A stretch of 64,000 nucleotides of DNA, from NCBI RefSeq assembly GCF_964199755.1, contig NC_133904.1:3189501-3253500 (forward strand), read 5' to 3'. The notes beneath the pieces are model-generated. The model worked only from the letters and a program-made list of their open reading frames with translations. It was not told the DNA's origin and ran no database searches. Origin of the DNA: Larus michahellis. Taxonomy: Eukaryota > Chordata > Aves > Charadriiformes > Laridae. A program made the position numbers and the translations under genes. Shown in pieces: positions 12,101 through 22,650 of the stretch; positions within the stretch are counted from its first letter, which is position 1, and each line of letters starts with the position of its first letter.

Positions 12101-15100
12101 GTGGGAAAAAGCTATAGGATTAAAATGTTTAAGTTTTCATTTATATGTTATTAGAAGAATCTTTAAAAAGAATCCCCATGTGGGTGTTTAACCCTGAGAG
12201 AAGCTTGCCTTGTTTCACATCGGTTCTGAATACGGATCTGAGCCAAATGATTTTCCAAGGAGGGAGGGTCCTGCCTTGAATTTACTGAGACAAAGGTGGC
12301 TGCCTCTTATTTTGAGAAATACTTTTCGTTTTCTTTTCTCAGTGGAATTTGTTTTCTTCTCTCAGGATCAAAATTCAGACCGAGCAAGTGTTTCATCTCT
12401 TGGAGCTCTGGACTCAGAATCTACTTCTCTAACTGATGAAGATGTCTGCAATGATTTTGAAAGTGCTTCTCCTCAGGAGAATACTGCATCAGAAATTAAG
12501 GGAATTGGCCTCAGCAGGACAAGCCTAGAAAGCTCAGCTTCCCACGATGGCTCAGCAAAACATTTTGACCAGTGTGGTAAGAGGCAGCTTTTGCATTTCA
12601 TTCATCAATCGGAACACAAATATTCTAGTTCTAAAAGTAGTTCTTCTATAATTCTCAGTTTGGGATCATCCTAGGCATTAGTCTTTTTTGCGGAACAACT
12701 AAATTTTTCTTTTCCTACCTGCAAACTATAACTCATACAGATATGCCTGTACCTGTAGACAGTTTTATTGTAGACCCTTGTTTTGGGTGTTCGTTCTTGT
12801 GGAATAACTTGCATTGTAACATCCTGTCCCTGAATGTGTTTCTGGATGCTGCAGCTATGCAAATAAGAGACCCTTTGGGTCCTTCAGTATTCATGTCATC
12901 ATCTTATTTGTCTAAGCTGTACAGCTCCAGAAAACATCTGTAAAAACTTTCAAATGGTAACTTTATTAGTCTAGTTCTGTTTTCTAAAAGTAGTAAATAT
13001 CCTTTTTTGAAAATTGTTATAATTTTCTATAAGCCACTGTTGAAGCTGATTACTAGACACTTTGTACTATTTTTTTTCCTAACCTGTGCTGGATAATTGA
13101 TAGTGACCATTACATCGATTTCTGTACCATTGCCATTGTGAGCACAGGTTGTTAAGCTGAATCAGGATGAAAGGAAGATCTGTCTACTTAGATCCCTCCA
13201 CTTAGCACCTAGAAGAGCAAGCCCAGATTTGGCTCCCCAGTTTGTGGGATGTGGAGGAACTGGAGAGGGGCAGTGTAGGAGATTGGGGCATCCTAAGGCT
13301 GAGGGGGAGCCTCAGGGTTTAGTGTGGCGAAGAGAAGGGTCAGAGATACCTGCAGCCACAAGCAGCAGCTCTTATCCTTCCTACTTTTTATCTGGACAGA
13401 AAGTGTGGGTATGAATTACTTAATCTGTGAAATTTGTTTCCAAGCTACCAACTGTTGTAAAAGAAGAAAACTGAACATATGGAAATTCTATGTTGGTAGA
13501 TTTTATTTTTGCCGTTGTTGGTGCTGGGCAGATGGTAGCCTCACACTCCATCTTCACGTTCCATTCTGTCTTGAGTGTATCTGATCACACATGATATAAC
13601 TGCAGTATTGGTTGACCGAAAAACAGTTTATTAAAAGCGCATATTCTGAATAATGCTTTGGGTTTCTTCTGTTAATAGGTTCTCTTTCCAAGTTCCCTTT
13701 ACCTGACAAATCAGAGTTGATATCTTCTTGCAGTACAAGTAGTACCAGTGTGTTTCAGAACTACGCTATGGAGGTACAGTATGATTTATTGATTTTAATT
13801 GATACACTAAAAGCATATGTCTTTAAATATAAATGCTATCTGAATCTCTGTTTAAAGTTCAAAGCTTAAAACTAATCCACTGAAGACAGATAAATATTTC
13901 TCTGACAGAGTAGGTTTCTTTTCAGATCCTGCTTTAGAAGTGTCCTTATTGCAGTCACATCTTTTGGCCCTTAAGACTGCAATTCTCAAGATTTTGATAA
14001 CAGGATGCCATTGATTTCTGGCATCTGAATCCCTTGCACAGCTAAATTTGTTTAAAGTGAAAATACCAAGTCTTAAATTGCACTGTGCATTTAAATATAC
14101 AGAATAGATAACTAGCTATTTCTTGTTGTAGCCTCTCGTAAAATTATTTTGCGTTTTACTCTTAGACGGGTTTTGGGTATGTGGCTGAACTCTGTGCAAG
14201 TGGTGAGCAATATTCATCTAAGGGCAAAGATTTTGGCTGTAGTTTTAACTGCTTTGTAGAAGAAGAATAGTTTTGGGAATGTAATAGCCGGGTTCTGTTA
14301 TCTGCTGTATGCAGGTCCTCATCTCAAGCTGTTCACGATGTCGAACTTGTGACTGTTTAGTTCATGATGAAGAAATCATGGCAGGTTGGACAGCAGATGA
14401 TTCAAATCTCAATACCACATGTCCATTCTGTGGAAATTTATTTCTGCCTTTTTTAAGCATAGAAATCCGAGATCTTCGGCGACCTGGACGGTAATAACAT
14501 TATTTAAATTTTCCTCAATTTTGAATGGTCATAATTGTGAAGTAGTTTTTGTTTGTGTTTAGATAATATGAAGCTTTTGCTTTCCCTGCAGTTATTTCCT
14601 GAAGTCCAGCCCTTCTACAGAAAACATGCAGTTCCCATCACTTTTTTCAAATCAGAGCGGGAAGTCCGGTAACACCACAGCTACGGTCGGCCTTACTACG
14701 TCTCTAATGTCCGTTCAAGAGGATTTAAATTCAAATAGGTAAACCTGCATTTTCTGCACAGAAAGAAATTACTTGGGTTCTCTGAGGATGTGCATGTATT
14801 CCTCACCAACAGAAATAAATTTCATAAGATACTGTCTGAAGGGGAGGAATTGATTTGAGAGAGGATCTCCTTGCTGCATCTCCCTTATCTCTGGGTTGGC
14901 CACGTCATGCGTTTTCAGCGTGATGTTTACTGTTTCATCCCTAATATAAAAATTCACGTAGGCATCTGTAATTCTGCAAATTCTGTGAACTCTTGGGATG
15001 TTTGCGTTCATTATCAGTGCAAGGGGGAATAAAACTTGCACTGTGGCATGAATGAGTGTGGTGGCTGACAACTAGAATTTGAGGTGTCGGGTAGATTATT

Positions 15101-18100
15101 TCCAGTTTATTTCTGTCTGCGTGTGTACAGGTTTGCACAATCAGAGTAAAACAAAAAGCTGAGATTCTTAACTTTTTTTTTTCTTCCCCCTCCCTAGCAA
15201 ATCTAAGCAGCATGACAATATTTGTGCCAGAAGTATCCAGATCCCCTCAGGAAGAAGACAAAATACCTGTGGGTCAGAATGTACAAGTCACCCTGTAGCA
15301 AGGAGTATCAGTACTTTTGGTCCGTTGGAAGAAGACGAGAAGGAAAACCAGAAGATCAGCCATATCATTCCTACTGGTAGCCTACCTGCTACTTTGCAAG
15401 GACCAACAGTGTGTATTTTTTCTACCTTAAATATTGTTTTAAGTGAGTGATAGATGAGAGAAATGTGAAACAGCATTAATTAGGAGAACAGAACTAACCA
15501 TCCCAAATGACAAGGAATACTAGGTTTTATTATTGAAAACTAATATTAGTTGTAGCTTTTAGGTGGTGTTGTGTCTCATAGGGAACCAAAAGCATTCATA
15601 AGACTTTGAAAATAGTTACATTCCAACTAATGGTTGGTTTTGGTTTTTTACCCCAGGATTCCTTGGGCCTGGAATGGCGCTTACCTAGTCCTGATCCTAT
15701 AACAGTTCCTTATCTCAGTCCTCTGGTGGTGTGGAAAGAGCTTGAGAGCTTACTTGAAAACGAAGGGGATCATGCAATAACAGTGGCTGACTTTGTAGAT
15801 CATCATCCTATTGTGTTCTGGAATTTGGTGTGGTATTTCAGACGCTTGGACTTGCCCAGCAACTTACCAGGATTAATCCTTTCTTCTGAGCACTGTAATA
15901 AAAACTCCAAGGTATGGAATCAGATAAGAAATACTGATATGTGAGGAATGCTTGCTTTTCCATATAGGAAATCATTAGATAATTCAGTAACTCCTAGAAA
16001 TGTGTCTTATAATACAGTGGGCCCAGTCCTGAATTGGTAAAGAATGTGTCAACTGAAGGAAAATATGCATAACTCCGGAACTTGGGCTCAGCGGTACTTG
16101 TGTGGGATAAGTGTTTACCTCTTACTAGTCATGCTGTAATTTGTGATGCTCAGTTACAAAGAAGATAAGTTCTAGTTGGTTTTATTGCAGTTTGATGACT
16201 TGTTAAGCAGTAGAAGGAGGAAGTTATGATTTAGCACTGTAGGAAGATAAGCGAAATACTCATTTGCTATGTCACTGACATCCTGTTCAGATTTAGCTTT
16301 CCCTGGTTTTGCAGCAGTTTTAATATTAAAGCTTTTTACCATGAGGCCTATAGATTTAAAGATATGTTTTTAATTTTACTTTTAATGTTCTCTGTCATGG
16401 CTTTGTGATAAAATATTTTTGTATGCATTCTCCTGTTCAGATTCCACGAAATTGTATGTCAGAGGACAGTAAATATGTTCTTATTCAGATGCTGTGGGAC
16501 AATATGAAATTGCATCAGGATCCAAGGCAGCCTCTGTATATTTTGTGGAATGCTCAGAGTAAGCTTTGTTTCTTGTGCTTTTTGGTGTGTGATTGTGTTG
16601 TGTTTTGTTTTTAAACAGTTTTAATTTTGAGCAACTGTGTTTTGAAAAAAGATGTCTTTGTGGATAGTTCACACAAGATACATAAATGATTTTTGATCAT
16701 ACTGCTTTTTGTCTTGCAGGTCAAAATCGCACTCTTTTGTTTGAGAGTGAGTGTTAAGTTTGGTGTTGCTATTTTAAGTTTGTGTGACTTGTTTTGGGAG
16801 GGAGGGTGGTTGTATGCTTAGCAGTAAAATGCTTGAACAAGTTTAGTTTTCCAGCATATCTGTTTCAAATCATTGAACAGTGGCTTTTTCTTCATTGGGA
16901 AGGGAGGAATAAGAGGGAATGTGTTTCAGTGGTACACTGAACTTACATTAACAGTTCATCCACTTAGTTTGTTTTCTTATTTTTAGAATTTGCTTACTAA
17001 GAATTTTGTTGCCAGTGTTGGATCATATGCCTGAAAATACCTCATGACCCATTACAGTTGTTTTCTCCTACGTGCTTTTTGTGTTTCTTACATTGATATT
17101 ATTTTGAGTTCATGTTTATTGTTCTTCCTTCACTACATATATGTCAATGTTTTCAGTTTGTGTAGCCTCCCACCTTTTTTTAAGAACTTTCTACTTGCTA
17201 CACAAAGAATATGTTTATTCTTACAGCACTTCTAATGTTTTTCAGCCCAGAAGTACCCAATGGTTCATTTATTGCAAAAAGATGATGACTCTTTTAATCA
17301 GGAGCTCTTGAGAAGTATGGTGAAAAGCATTAAGATGAATGATGTGTACGGACCAATGAGTCAAATATTGGAGAGACTGAACAAATGGCCACATATTAAA
17401 AGACAGCGGTAAGATTACAAACGTGCCTAACTGGAGCAAAGTTGGACAACAGTAAGGCTATTGTAATATGAATTATATTTTCATAGTGTGTTCTTTAAAA
17501 AAAGAAAAGCACTATTTTTCAGCAGCGTTCTCAAGTTTATCATTCAGTCCGGTAAATATTCTTCTTTTTTGTGATAACTTCTGCAAACTTTTTTTAGGAA
17601 AAGAACTGGAGAAACTATTTTTCAGGTTTCCTCTCCCTCTTACAGCCACCTCTTTTCTTACCTCTGAAATCAAGTAGGGAGTATGTATATGTGTGCATAT
17701 TTTGTTATTAAGTGTTATTTATATATTAGCGGGGTTTTTTTAAAATAAAAAAAAAAAACCTTACACTTGTTCCTAGGGTGCATGGGTGGGTTTTTTTGTT
17801 TGTTTATAAGTTTCCAGTAGAGAACAGAAAAGGAGCTAAGAGAGGTTAAGTCTCATATATAGGAAGGGGTTTTTGCCATTAGCAGTTGACTCAGTGAAAA
17901 TTATTTCCTATGGATTTATATTTCTTGCCTGGATTTTACTGATGATTTTTTTTTTTTATTTATAATGGGATATATAACAATCTTCTCAACAGCTGGAGCA
18001 TTGACAAGGTGTTTATTTGCTTGGCTGCCTACTTTTTCAAGATAATGTAGAAGTGCAGAAGAGCAAGCTCCTTACCTGTTTGTCACATTTGGTGGGATTT

Positions 18101-18786
18101 GATTGAGTGCCTCAAGCGTGTGCACTTGGTGCAACTTCTGCACATCAGTGGGCGTCTTAAGGACCTACCGCGAGTGATGTCCCTATGGGGGGAGTCCAGG
18201 GCATTCTCCAGAGGTCGGAAGTGATGTTTTGGAGGTGGCAATCAGGAGCTATGTTCAGAATTCCACTTTTCTTCAGTCTGTTTTTAATTTAGATTGTTTT
18301 GTGGTATATTATTGCAGTACATAAACTGACATTTCTTTTTACAATTTCAGGAGCCTTTACAGAGAAATACTGTTTCTTTCGCTTGTTGCCCTAGGAAGAG
18401 ATAACATTGATATAGGTAGGTTTTATCAATTAATCAAATAAGCATAGATGATGAATATACGCAAACTAATTTTTCAGCTTTCAAAAAAAAATAATTTGTA
18501 GATTAGATGCATGCCGTTCTATGGTAAGAGCTGAATAAAAAGGACTTTACAGTTATTTTCTAGTATGCTGATAAGGATACTAGCTGTCATTATATTTGGG
18601 TTGTGGTTTTGAGCATGGCAAATTGAAGTTGGTTTTTCTATTTCTGCAGATGCTTTTGACAGAGAGTACAAACTGGCCTATGATCGTCTCACCGCCAATC
18701 AAGTGAAAAATACTCATAATTGTGATAGACCACCAAGTACTGGAGTGATGGAATGCAGAAAGATTTTTGGAGAACCGTATCTTTAA
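2971..18786 (+). CDS. DENND4A: DENND4A, 3' portion (gene-level; 18 coding exons)
   Basis: DENN domain-containing protein 4A, known as a guanine-nucleotide exchange factor for Rab GTPases (Rab10 for the DENND4 family) and as an older c-Myc promoter-binding protein. The visible exons join in frame to about 1,227 residues plus TAA at 18784. The vertebrate protein is about 1,860 residues, so the DENN module and N-terminus lie left of the window. In order the visible part holds a post-DENN segment, a pentatricopeptide-like repeat ([20 protein letters not shown], 5042-5170), a long Ser/Glu-rich, probably disordered exon (10380-11473), a Cys-cluster exon (14315-14490), and a strongly conserved C-terminus that includes DSLGLEW, ILWNAQ and [14 protein letters not shown]. 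Identification rests on remembered similarity along the whole length; DENND4A is favoured over DENND4B/C by sequence and by its neighbours SLC24A1, INTS14 and HACD3. Exon coordinates are given in separate entries. Confidence 0.93.
3986..4121 (+). CDS. DENND4A: DENND4A coding exon
   Basis: Acceptor ttttacag, donor GTACTT. Completes the split Ser codon and encodes [18 protein letters not shown] followed by a Ser/Pro-rich stretch and FRRTKQ. Ends in phase 0. Confidence 0.92.
4731..4937 (+). CDS. DENND4A: DENND4A coding exon (start of PPR-like region)
   Basis: Acceptor ttctttgcag, donor GTAAAA. 69 codons, phase 0 to 0, beginning [19 protein letters not shown] and ending KKIDPPDE. Nearly identical to the vertebrate DENND4A segment I remember; helical residues leading into the pentatricopeptide-like repeat. 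Confidence 0.94.
5042..5170 (+). CDS. DENND4A: DENND4A coding exon (pentatricopeptide-like repeat)
   Basis: Acceptor ttttcag, donor GTAAGT. 43 codons, phase 0 to 0. Holds the helix-turn-helix repeat with [20 protein letters not shown], the classic 'agI.Pn..TY' PPR signature that gave the DENND4 family its PPR annotation. Confidence 0.95.
5411..5555 (+). CDS. DENND4A: DENND4A coding exon
   Basis: Begins [18 protein letters not shown] and continues [19 protein letters not shown]. Ends one base into a Gly codon before an unusual GTAGCG donor, confirmed by phase with the next exon. Confidence 0.88.
6140..6203 (+). mobile_element. CR1 LINE remnant
   Basis: Short diverged piece with gatcatctgaatcatctttc and gaggtcccttccaacccggg followed by ctattctg; CR1 3' end in a DENND4A intron. 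Confidence 0.65.
7087..7117 (+). repeat. G-run tract, possible G-quadruplex
   Basis: Runs of 8, 6, 6 and 3 G separated by one or two bases, on the coding strand of a DENND4A intron. Fits the four-run G-quadruplex pattern with loops of 1-2 bases. Confidence 0.75.
7603..7722 (+). CDS. DENND4A: DENND4A coding exon
   Basis: Acceptor gtgatag, donor GTATGT, phase 1 to 1. Encodes [17 protein letters not shown] and a charged run ending RESDSSS. The frame is fixed by both neighbouring exons; another open frame here is not used. Confidence 0.85.
9311..9451 (+). CDS. DENND4A: DENND4A coding exon
   Basis: Acceptor atgtacag, donor GTGAGT, phase 1 to 1. Encodes [20 protein letters not shown] and [20 protein letters not shown], matching the DENND4A mid-region. 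Confidence 0.9.
10380..11473 (+). CDS. DENND4A: DENND4A large coding exon
   Basis: At 1,094 bases this is the largest DENND4A exon seen. Acceptor gtttttcag, donor GTAAAC; phase 1 to 0. It encodes about 365 mostly low-complexity, Ser/Glu/Lys-rich residues, visible residues 338-702, with an acidic Glu-Asp run near 10960-10985. Conserved islands are [60 protein letters not shown] and [15 protein letters not shown]. Likely a disordered, phosphorylation-rich linker between the PPR-like region and the C-terminal conserved part. Confidence 0.95.
11474..12365. other. DENND4A: DENND4A intron with unexplained 96-codon ORF
   Basis: An open frame runs 11901-12191 on the plus strand. It contains the perfect inverted repeat TTTCATTCCC / GGGAATGAAA (11946-11972, 7-base loop). 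The translation (for example [15 protein letters not shown]) resembles nothing I can name; it may be chance or a decayed insertion. Confidence 0.4.
12366..12576 (+). CDS. DENND4A: DENND4A coding exon
   Basis: Acceptor tctctcag, donor GTAAGA, phase 0 to 1. Encodes [20 protein letters not shown] and an acidic/Ser-rich tail. The reading frame is also open upstream of the acceptor, but the conserved junction fixes the start at 12366. Confidence 0.92.
13679..13773 (+). CDS. DENND4A: DENND4A coding exon
   Basis: Acceptor gttaatag, donor GTACAG, phase 1 to 0. Encodes [20 protein letters not shown] then SVFQNYAME, leading into the Cys-cluster exon. Confidence 0.9.
14315..14490 (+). CDS. DENND4A: DENND4A coding exon with Cys cluster
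   Basis: Acceptor tgtatgcag, donor GTAATA; phase 0 to 2. Encodes [20 protein letters not shown], then [20 protein letters not shown]. The spacing CxxCxxCxC, 21 residues, CxxC resembles a small zinc-ribbon site. This is a highly conserved part of the DENND4 C-terminus; zinc binding is my inference. Confidence 0.94.
14592..14738 (+). CDS. DENND4A: DENND4A coding exon
   Basis: Acceptor ccctgcag, donor GTAAAC, phase 2 to 2. Encodes [20 protein letters not shown] and a Thr/Ser-rich stretch ending SVQEDLNSN. Confidence 0.9.
15198..15408 (+). CDS. DENND4A: DENND4A coding exon
   Basis: Acceptor ctccctag, donor GTGTGT, phase 2 to 0. Ends [16 protein letters not shown], which joins to DSLGLEW as in other vertebrate DENND4A proteins; this fixes the weak GTGTGT donor. 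Confidence 0.9.
15657..15911 (+). CDS. DENND4A: DENND4A coding exon
   Basis: Acceptor ttaccccag, donor GTATGG; 85 codons, phase 0 to 0. Encodes [20 protein letters not shown] and [18 protein letters not shown], among the most conserved DENND4 C-terminal blocks. Confidence 0.95.
16441..16558 (+). CDS. DENND4A: DENND4A coding exon
   Basis: Acceptor ctgttcag, donor GTAAGC, phase 0 to 1. Encodes [20 protein letters not shown] and [11 protein letters not shown] candidate in-frame micro-exon follows at 16720-16746. Confidence 0.94.
16720..16746 (+). CDS. DENND4A: Candidate DENND4A cassette micro-exon (27 bases)
   Basis: A T-rich tract with gtcttgcag precedes it and GTGAGT follows. Insertion after 16558 (phase 1) and before 17246 keeps the frame and adds nine residues, SQNRTLLFE, without a stop. 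I do not recall this insert in known DENND4A proteins, so it may be an unused or lineage-specific alternative exon. RNA evidence is needed. Confidence 0.3.
17246..17408 (+). CDS. DENND4A: DENND4A coding exon
   Basis: Acceptor gtttttcag, donor GTAAGA, phase 1 to 2. Encodes [20 protein letters not shown] and [20 protein letters not shown]. Confidence 0.95.
18351..18415 (+). CDS. DENND4A: DENND4A coding exon
   Basis: Acceptor acaatttcag, donor GTAGGT, phase 2 to 1. Encodes [20 protein letters not shown]. Confidence 0.94.
18650..18786 (+). CDS. DENND4A: DENND4A terminal coding exon with stop
   Basis: Acceptor atttctgcag. Encodes [20 protein letters not shown], then [14 protein letters not shown] and IFGEPYL, ending with TAA at 18784-18786. 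The C-terminal motif is the conserved DENND4A ending. Confidence 0.95.
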
Positions 18787-19079
18787 AAATGCCTAGATTA
18801 AGAGGTGAAATCTGTGATGTGTACCTGTGTAAAGTAACCACTTCAGTCACAAGGAACATCTCAGTCTTCAGCGTTCAAAAACGTATGGACGAAGGTACCG
18901 TGGCAGAAGGCCTTGGAAAAATTAGGCCTATCTGCAGCTGTGGAAAAGGACAGAGTGAAAAATGGGCCAAATATTATTTCCCTGTCCCTTATCCTTTCTG
19001 CAAATCAACGTGTAGAAAGGAAGATTCTAAATGAAATCAGTTCTTTAACTTGGGACAAGGTATTACAGCTCCCTTCTTA

Positions 19080-19126
19080 AAAAAAAAAAAAAAAAAAAAA
19101 GAGAGAGAGAAAGAAAAAGAAAAAAG
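19080..19126 (+). repeat. A-run plus (GA)n polypurine tract
   Basis: 21 consecutive A, then alternating GA and A-rich purines without a pyrimidine for 47 bases. It sits about 290 bases after the DENND4A stop and could cause internal oligo-dT priming, giving false 3' ends in cDNA data. Confidence 0.85.
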
Positions 19127-22100
19127 CCAAAACAAAACCAGGTGGACAGAAACAATGCACTGAAACTAATGTGAGCGAAGTAAATTCTTCAAAATCTATT
19201 GTTTACATAGAATATTCATGATGTTATGAAGAGCATACAAAGTTGTATTATACATATTTTAAATTGTTTATAGTAAGTTGATATTTTTTTAATTTTTTTA
19301 AATTACTGGAGTGAATTTTAAATGGACTTGCTGCATAAGCAATACAGTACTTATTTTTTTGCAGTACACTGCTATTTATAGTAACTTGTCCAGTTACTTT
19401 TTGAAGAGTGATTTGTTTTTAAAGCAGAATAGAAAATGTTAACCTTCACCTCGGCAGTGCTTTAGATTCAGGATTTCTCTCATGCACACATGGAAAACAT
19501 GTTACCGCAGCAATCAGAAGGAAGGTATGGGTAAACTTCTGTACATCACTACTAACGAACGCTGATGTCTCTGTAAAACACTTCCGTAGAATTCTCCTTC
19601 TCTTCTTCTCCTCTTCACTCCCCGCTCCCTGGTAAAGAGAAAGCACATTGAAGAGTCCTACAGGTTCTGCTGTGGAATCAGTCCGTCTCAGCTGTTGGCG
19701 TTTGTTAATGTAACCTCATTACAGATGTGATATCAAGCAAATGACAGCCTGCAAGAAGTTCCTCATAAACATGCGGTGTTCAGAGTCTCGGTGGTCGTGT
19801 TTGAAACACACTAAATATGACACGTACATAATGCTAATCCAAAGCTTCTAACTAAAGTAGATACAGCAAACTTGCTACAGGGAATATATAGGGAGTGTAA
19901 CTTATTGGGGCATATTGTGCATAGTTAAATGTACTTGGAATGTCTGGTCTCTATTTCACAGGCTAAACAACCTTTTTTCTTTTTTTTTTTTTCTGTGAAG
20001 AAAAACTCTATGTCAGTCCTTGTGGTGGAGTCATGGCTTTTGACTCATGTTTTCTTCTTCTAGAGATTTAAAAAAAAATGTTCTGTGCTCTCAGTCACAT
20101 AGCAACTCCTCACCAGAAGGTAGGCTACAGAGAAAATATCAGAAGTCTTGTATGGAGGTGGCAAAACAGACACTGAATTGTATAAAACCCCCTAAACAAA
20201 TTAAACCACGCTTTAACAAATAGCTCCATTTTAAGTAATCTCAATGGAGTTTCCAATTCTAATTTCTTTTAGTTGTTACTGTTATAATACTTCTAAATAT
20301 TCAGCTGTTACATTAGATTTTATATTTCGGTCTGCTTACCAGCAGGTATTTTTTAAAATCTCTTTAGTTTGCAAGTGTAGTAATACAGCAGTATTTAGTT
20401 GGGCAGAAAGGAGATAAACTTTAAAGCTCACATTTACTTTACTAAATTAAATAGGGTGAGCCTCTTTGGAGGCTTAAATGAGAAGTGATGCTGCTATAAA
20501 GCTCTACATAACCTCCTCCCAGACCTCTGGAAAGTAGGAAGGAGATGCTGCCCTAAGGAGAAAGGATTTAAAATCTGTAGAGCTGCAGGTATATGCTGAT
20601 GATAATTGCAAGATGCAGTCTTGTTGGGTGCAGCTTTCATTGGGTAATACCTCTTCTCTAATTTGCTGCTAATTATGTAGCTGACCTTTTTGAAAGTATC
20701 CCCCCACCCTGAGGTGGAGCTAGCAATGCTACACTTACCAACAGTTTTCACAATTTATTTTAACAATTTGTGATATTCTCTTTTGTACTGCCACGCTTGT
20801 AAAGTATTCCTCACGCATGAAATACAGCTACTGTTTTCACCCAGGTACATGGTAAGGAGAGTATCAGCGTTGGGTGGATACGTACCCCCTCATTCTTCTG
20901 AACTCTTGTGAAAAGCATCAGGTTATTTTTTAACATTCACTGTAAGTACCTGTTAGTGTGCATGTGTGCTCTGCTCTGTACAGTAGGTGCACTGTATTTA
21001 CCAAGTAAAAGTTGCATACGGTAGTTGCCGTGTATATAAACTCCTACATGTTTGTGCCGTGTTTAAGGTAGTGTTCCTGGCTCTTTGCAGTTCTGTTTCC
21101 CATGTCATTTACCCCTCGGGGCAGCCACTGTTCTGTAGGACCTTCAAGCCATGAAGGAGGGCGAGTGCTTTTTCCAGAGCTGCGTGGTGTGTTAGAGGTA
21201 CTGAGCTATGAAGCAAGCTTCACGCTTCCTATTTTAGTCTGGCAGAAGCAACTGAGCTCGCTCTCTAACCACCTCCCACTTACTAGGACGTAACTGCGAC
21301 TGTGTGTGCTGGCACAGGAATAGATGCAACACTTGGAATACGTGGCCCGCTCTCTCCATTCTAGTCCCAGCTTAGTTGTAAGTACTTCCAACTGTCTTCA
21401 GACTTGTAAAGCCAACAAGTTTGCCACTTCACTCAAATATCAACAGTCCTGCCAGTATTATCAGAAAAGTATATACTGTACCATGAAAAGGATTGTATAT
21501 GCATCCTTCAGACAAACAATCTTCCTTTCGTCTGGCATCCTCAGAGTGGCACTCCCAAAGCATTGCTAATGTTTATTTGGGTGTGCTTTTAAATTACTAT
21601 ATCATGTTAGTAGTTCATCAAGTGAAATCATTATACGTAATGAATTCTTTTATAAAGTCTGTTGCAAGTCAGTCCACTGTAGAAATAATATAATAAAATA
21701 TAGTTGGAATAGTGATATACTTTAAGTGGGATATTTTCCTCATTCAAGTCATAATGTTCAAAATGTAGCTCCTGAGGTGGATAATTTCTAAGCCTCATAC
21801 AATTCAGTGTTGAAACAGTTTTCAAGTCTCACTGTCCTTTATTAGAAAAGCAATTTGAGTATATTTTCCAATACTGCAAAGATGGATAAATAAAATATTT
21901 GAGACATATTTTCAATTTAAAATTTTGTATGAACTGAATTTTCTCCTTTTGTGTACTAAATAATGCTTATGTCAAAAACCTTCAACAAAGGTTTTACATT
22001 TGCAGTGCAATATATATTTTGCTTTACTTATGGTTCCACTGGAATAACTATTGGAGATGAAATATTGAAATATGAATAGAAATTGTGCTGTTTCTCTGAC

Positions 22101-22511
22101 ACTGCTAACTGTTTCCCGTTTTGAAAAGGTTTGCTGTTGGTACAGTTACAGCCTGATGAATTCGACTTTCATTGGCGAATGAAATGATTTTGCACCCCAA
22201 GAAAGAGAAAATTCCTGCATGTAACATCCTTGTTATACAAATGGGAGATGCAAATAGGAATAATAGAGAGGGGTATTTCTGGATATTATCTCACTGGGAT
22301 TTAAAAGCGGTACTTTGTTAGTCTGCAAGCAGCACTTTTTAAATGAATGGTTGTAGATTTGTAAATATGTAATGTTTAAATTTTATTTACCGAAACCCAG
22401 TATGTTGGATGTTTGTTTTGGTTTGTAGTTCCTTTAAAATATGCAAGTCAGTGTTCACAATGTTAAGTTTTTTTTCTGTCTCATCCAAAAAAAGAAGTTT
22501 TACAGTGAGTC

Positions 22512-22517
22512 AATAAA
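22512..22517 (+). terminator. DENND4A: Candidate DENND4A poly(A) signal
   Basis: AATAAA followed by T-rich sequence. One of several hexamers; a second at 22630-22635 has a better GT-rich downstream element. Confidence 0.35.
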
Positions 22518-22629
22518 AAGCTTAAAATCTTTCTGGTTATTTTCATTAACCTTTTATTAGATGGATTAGAATGACGGAAATGTCTGCAACTCTTAACTAC
22601 ATTGTTTGCTCACGTGAGGCATTGTTAAC

Positions 22630-22635
22630 AATAAA
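22630..22635 (+). terminator. DENND4A: Candidate distal DENND4A poly(A) signal
   Basis: AATAAA followed within 10-40 bases by GT-rich sequence. Favoured as the distal end because of that downstream context; not demonstrated. Confidence 0.4.
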
Positions 22636-22650
22636 CCTTTCGGGTTTGTT

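Larger units (their letters stand above)
12577..18349. other. DENND4A: Remaining DENND4A introns
   Basis: Introns 12577-13678, 13774-14314, 14739-15197, 15409-15656, 15912-16440, 16559-17245 and 17409-18350. Apart from the candidate micro-exon at 16720 I see nothing functional. A locally GC-richer patch at 13200-13400 has no splice logic. Confidence 0.5.
18787..22650 (+). other. DENND4A: Probable DENND4A 3' UTR
   Basis: AT-rich sequence after the stop codon with no conserved ORF. It carries a 47-base polypurine tract at 19080-19126 and AATAAA hexamers at 21692, 21889, 22512 and 22630. The last is followed by GT-rich sequence (gggtttgttgat), typical of a cleavage region. Length and end point are inferred. 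Confidence 0.45.
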
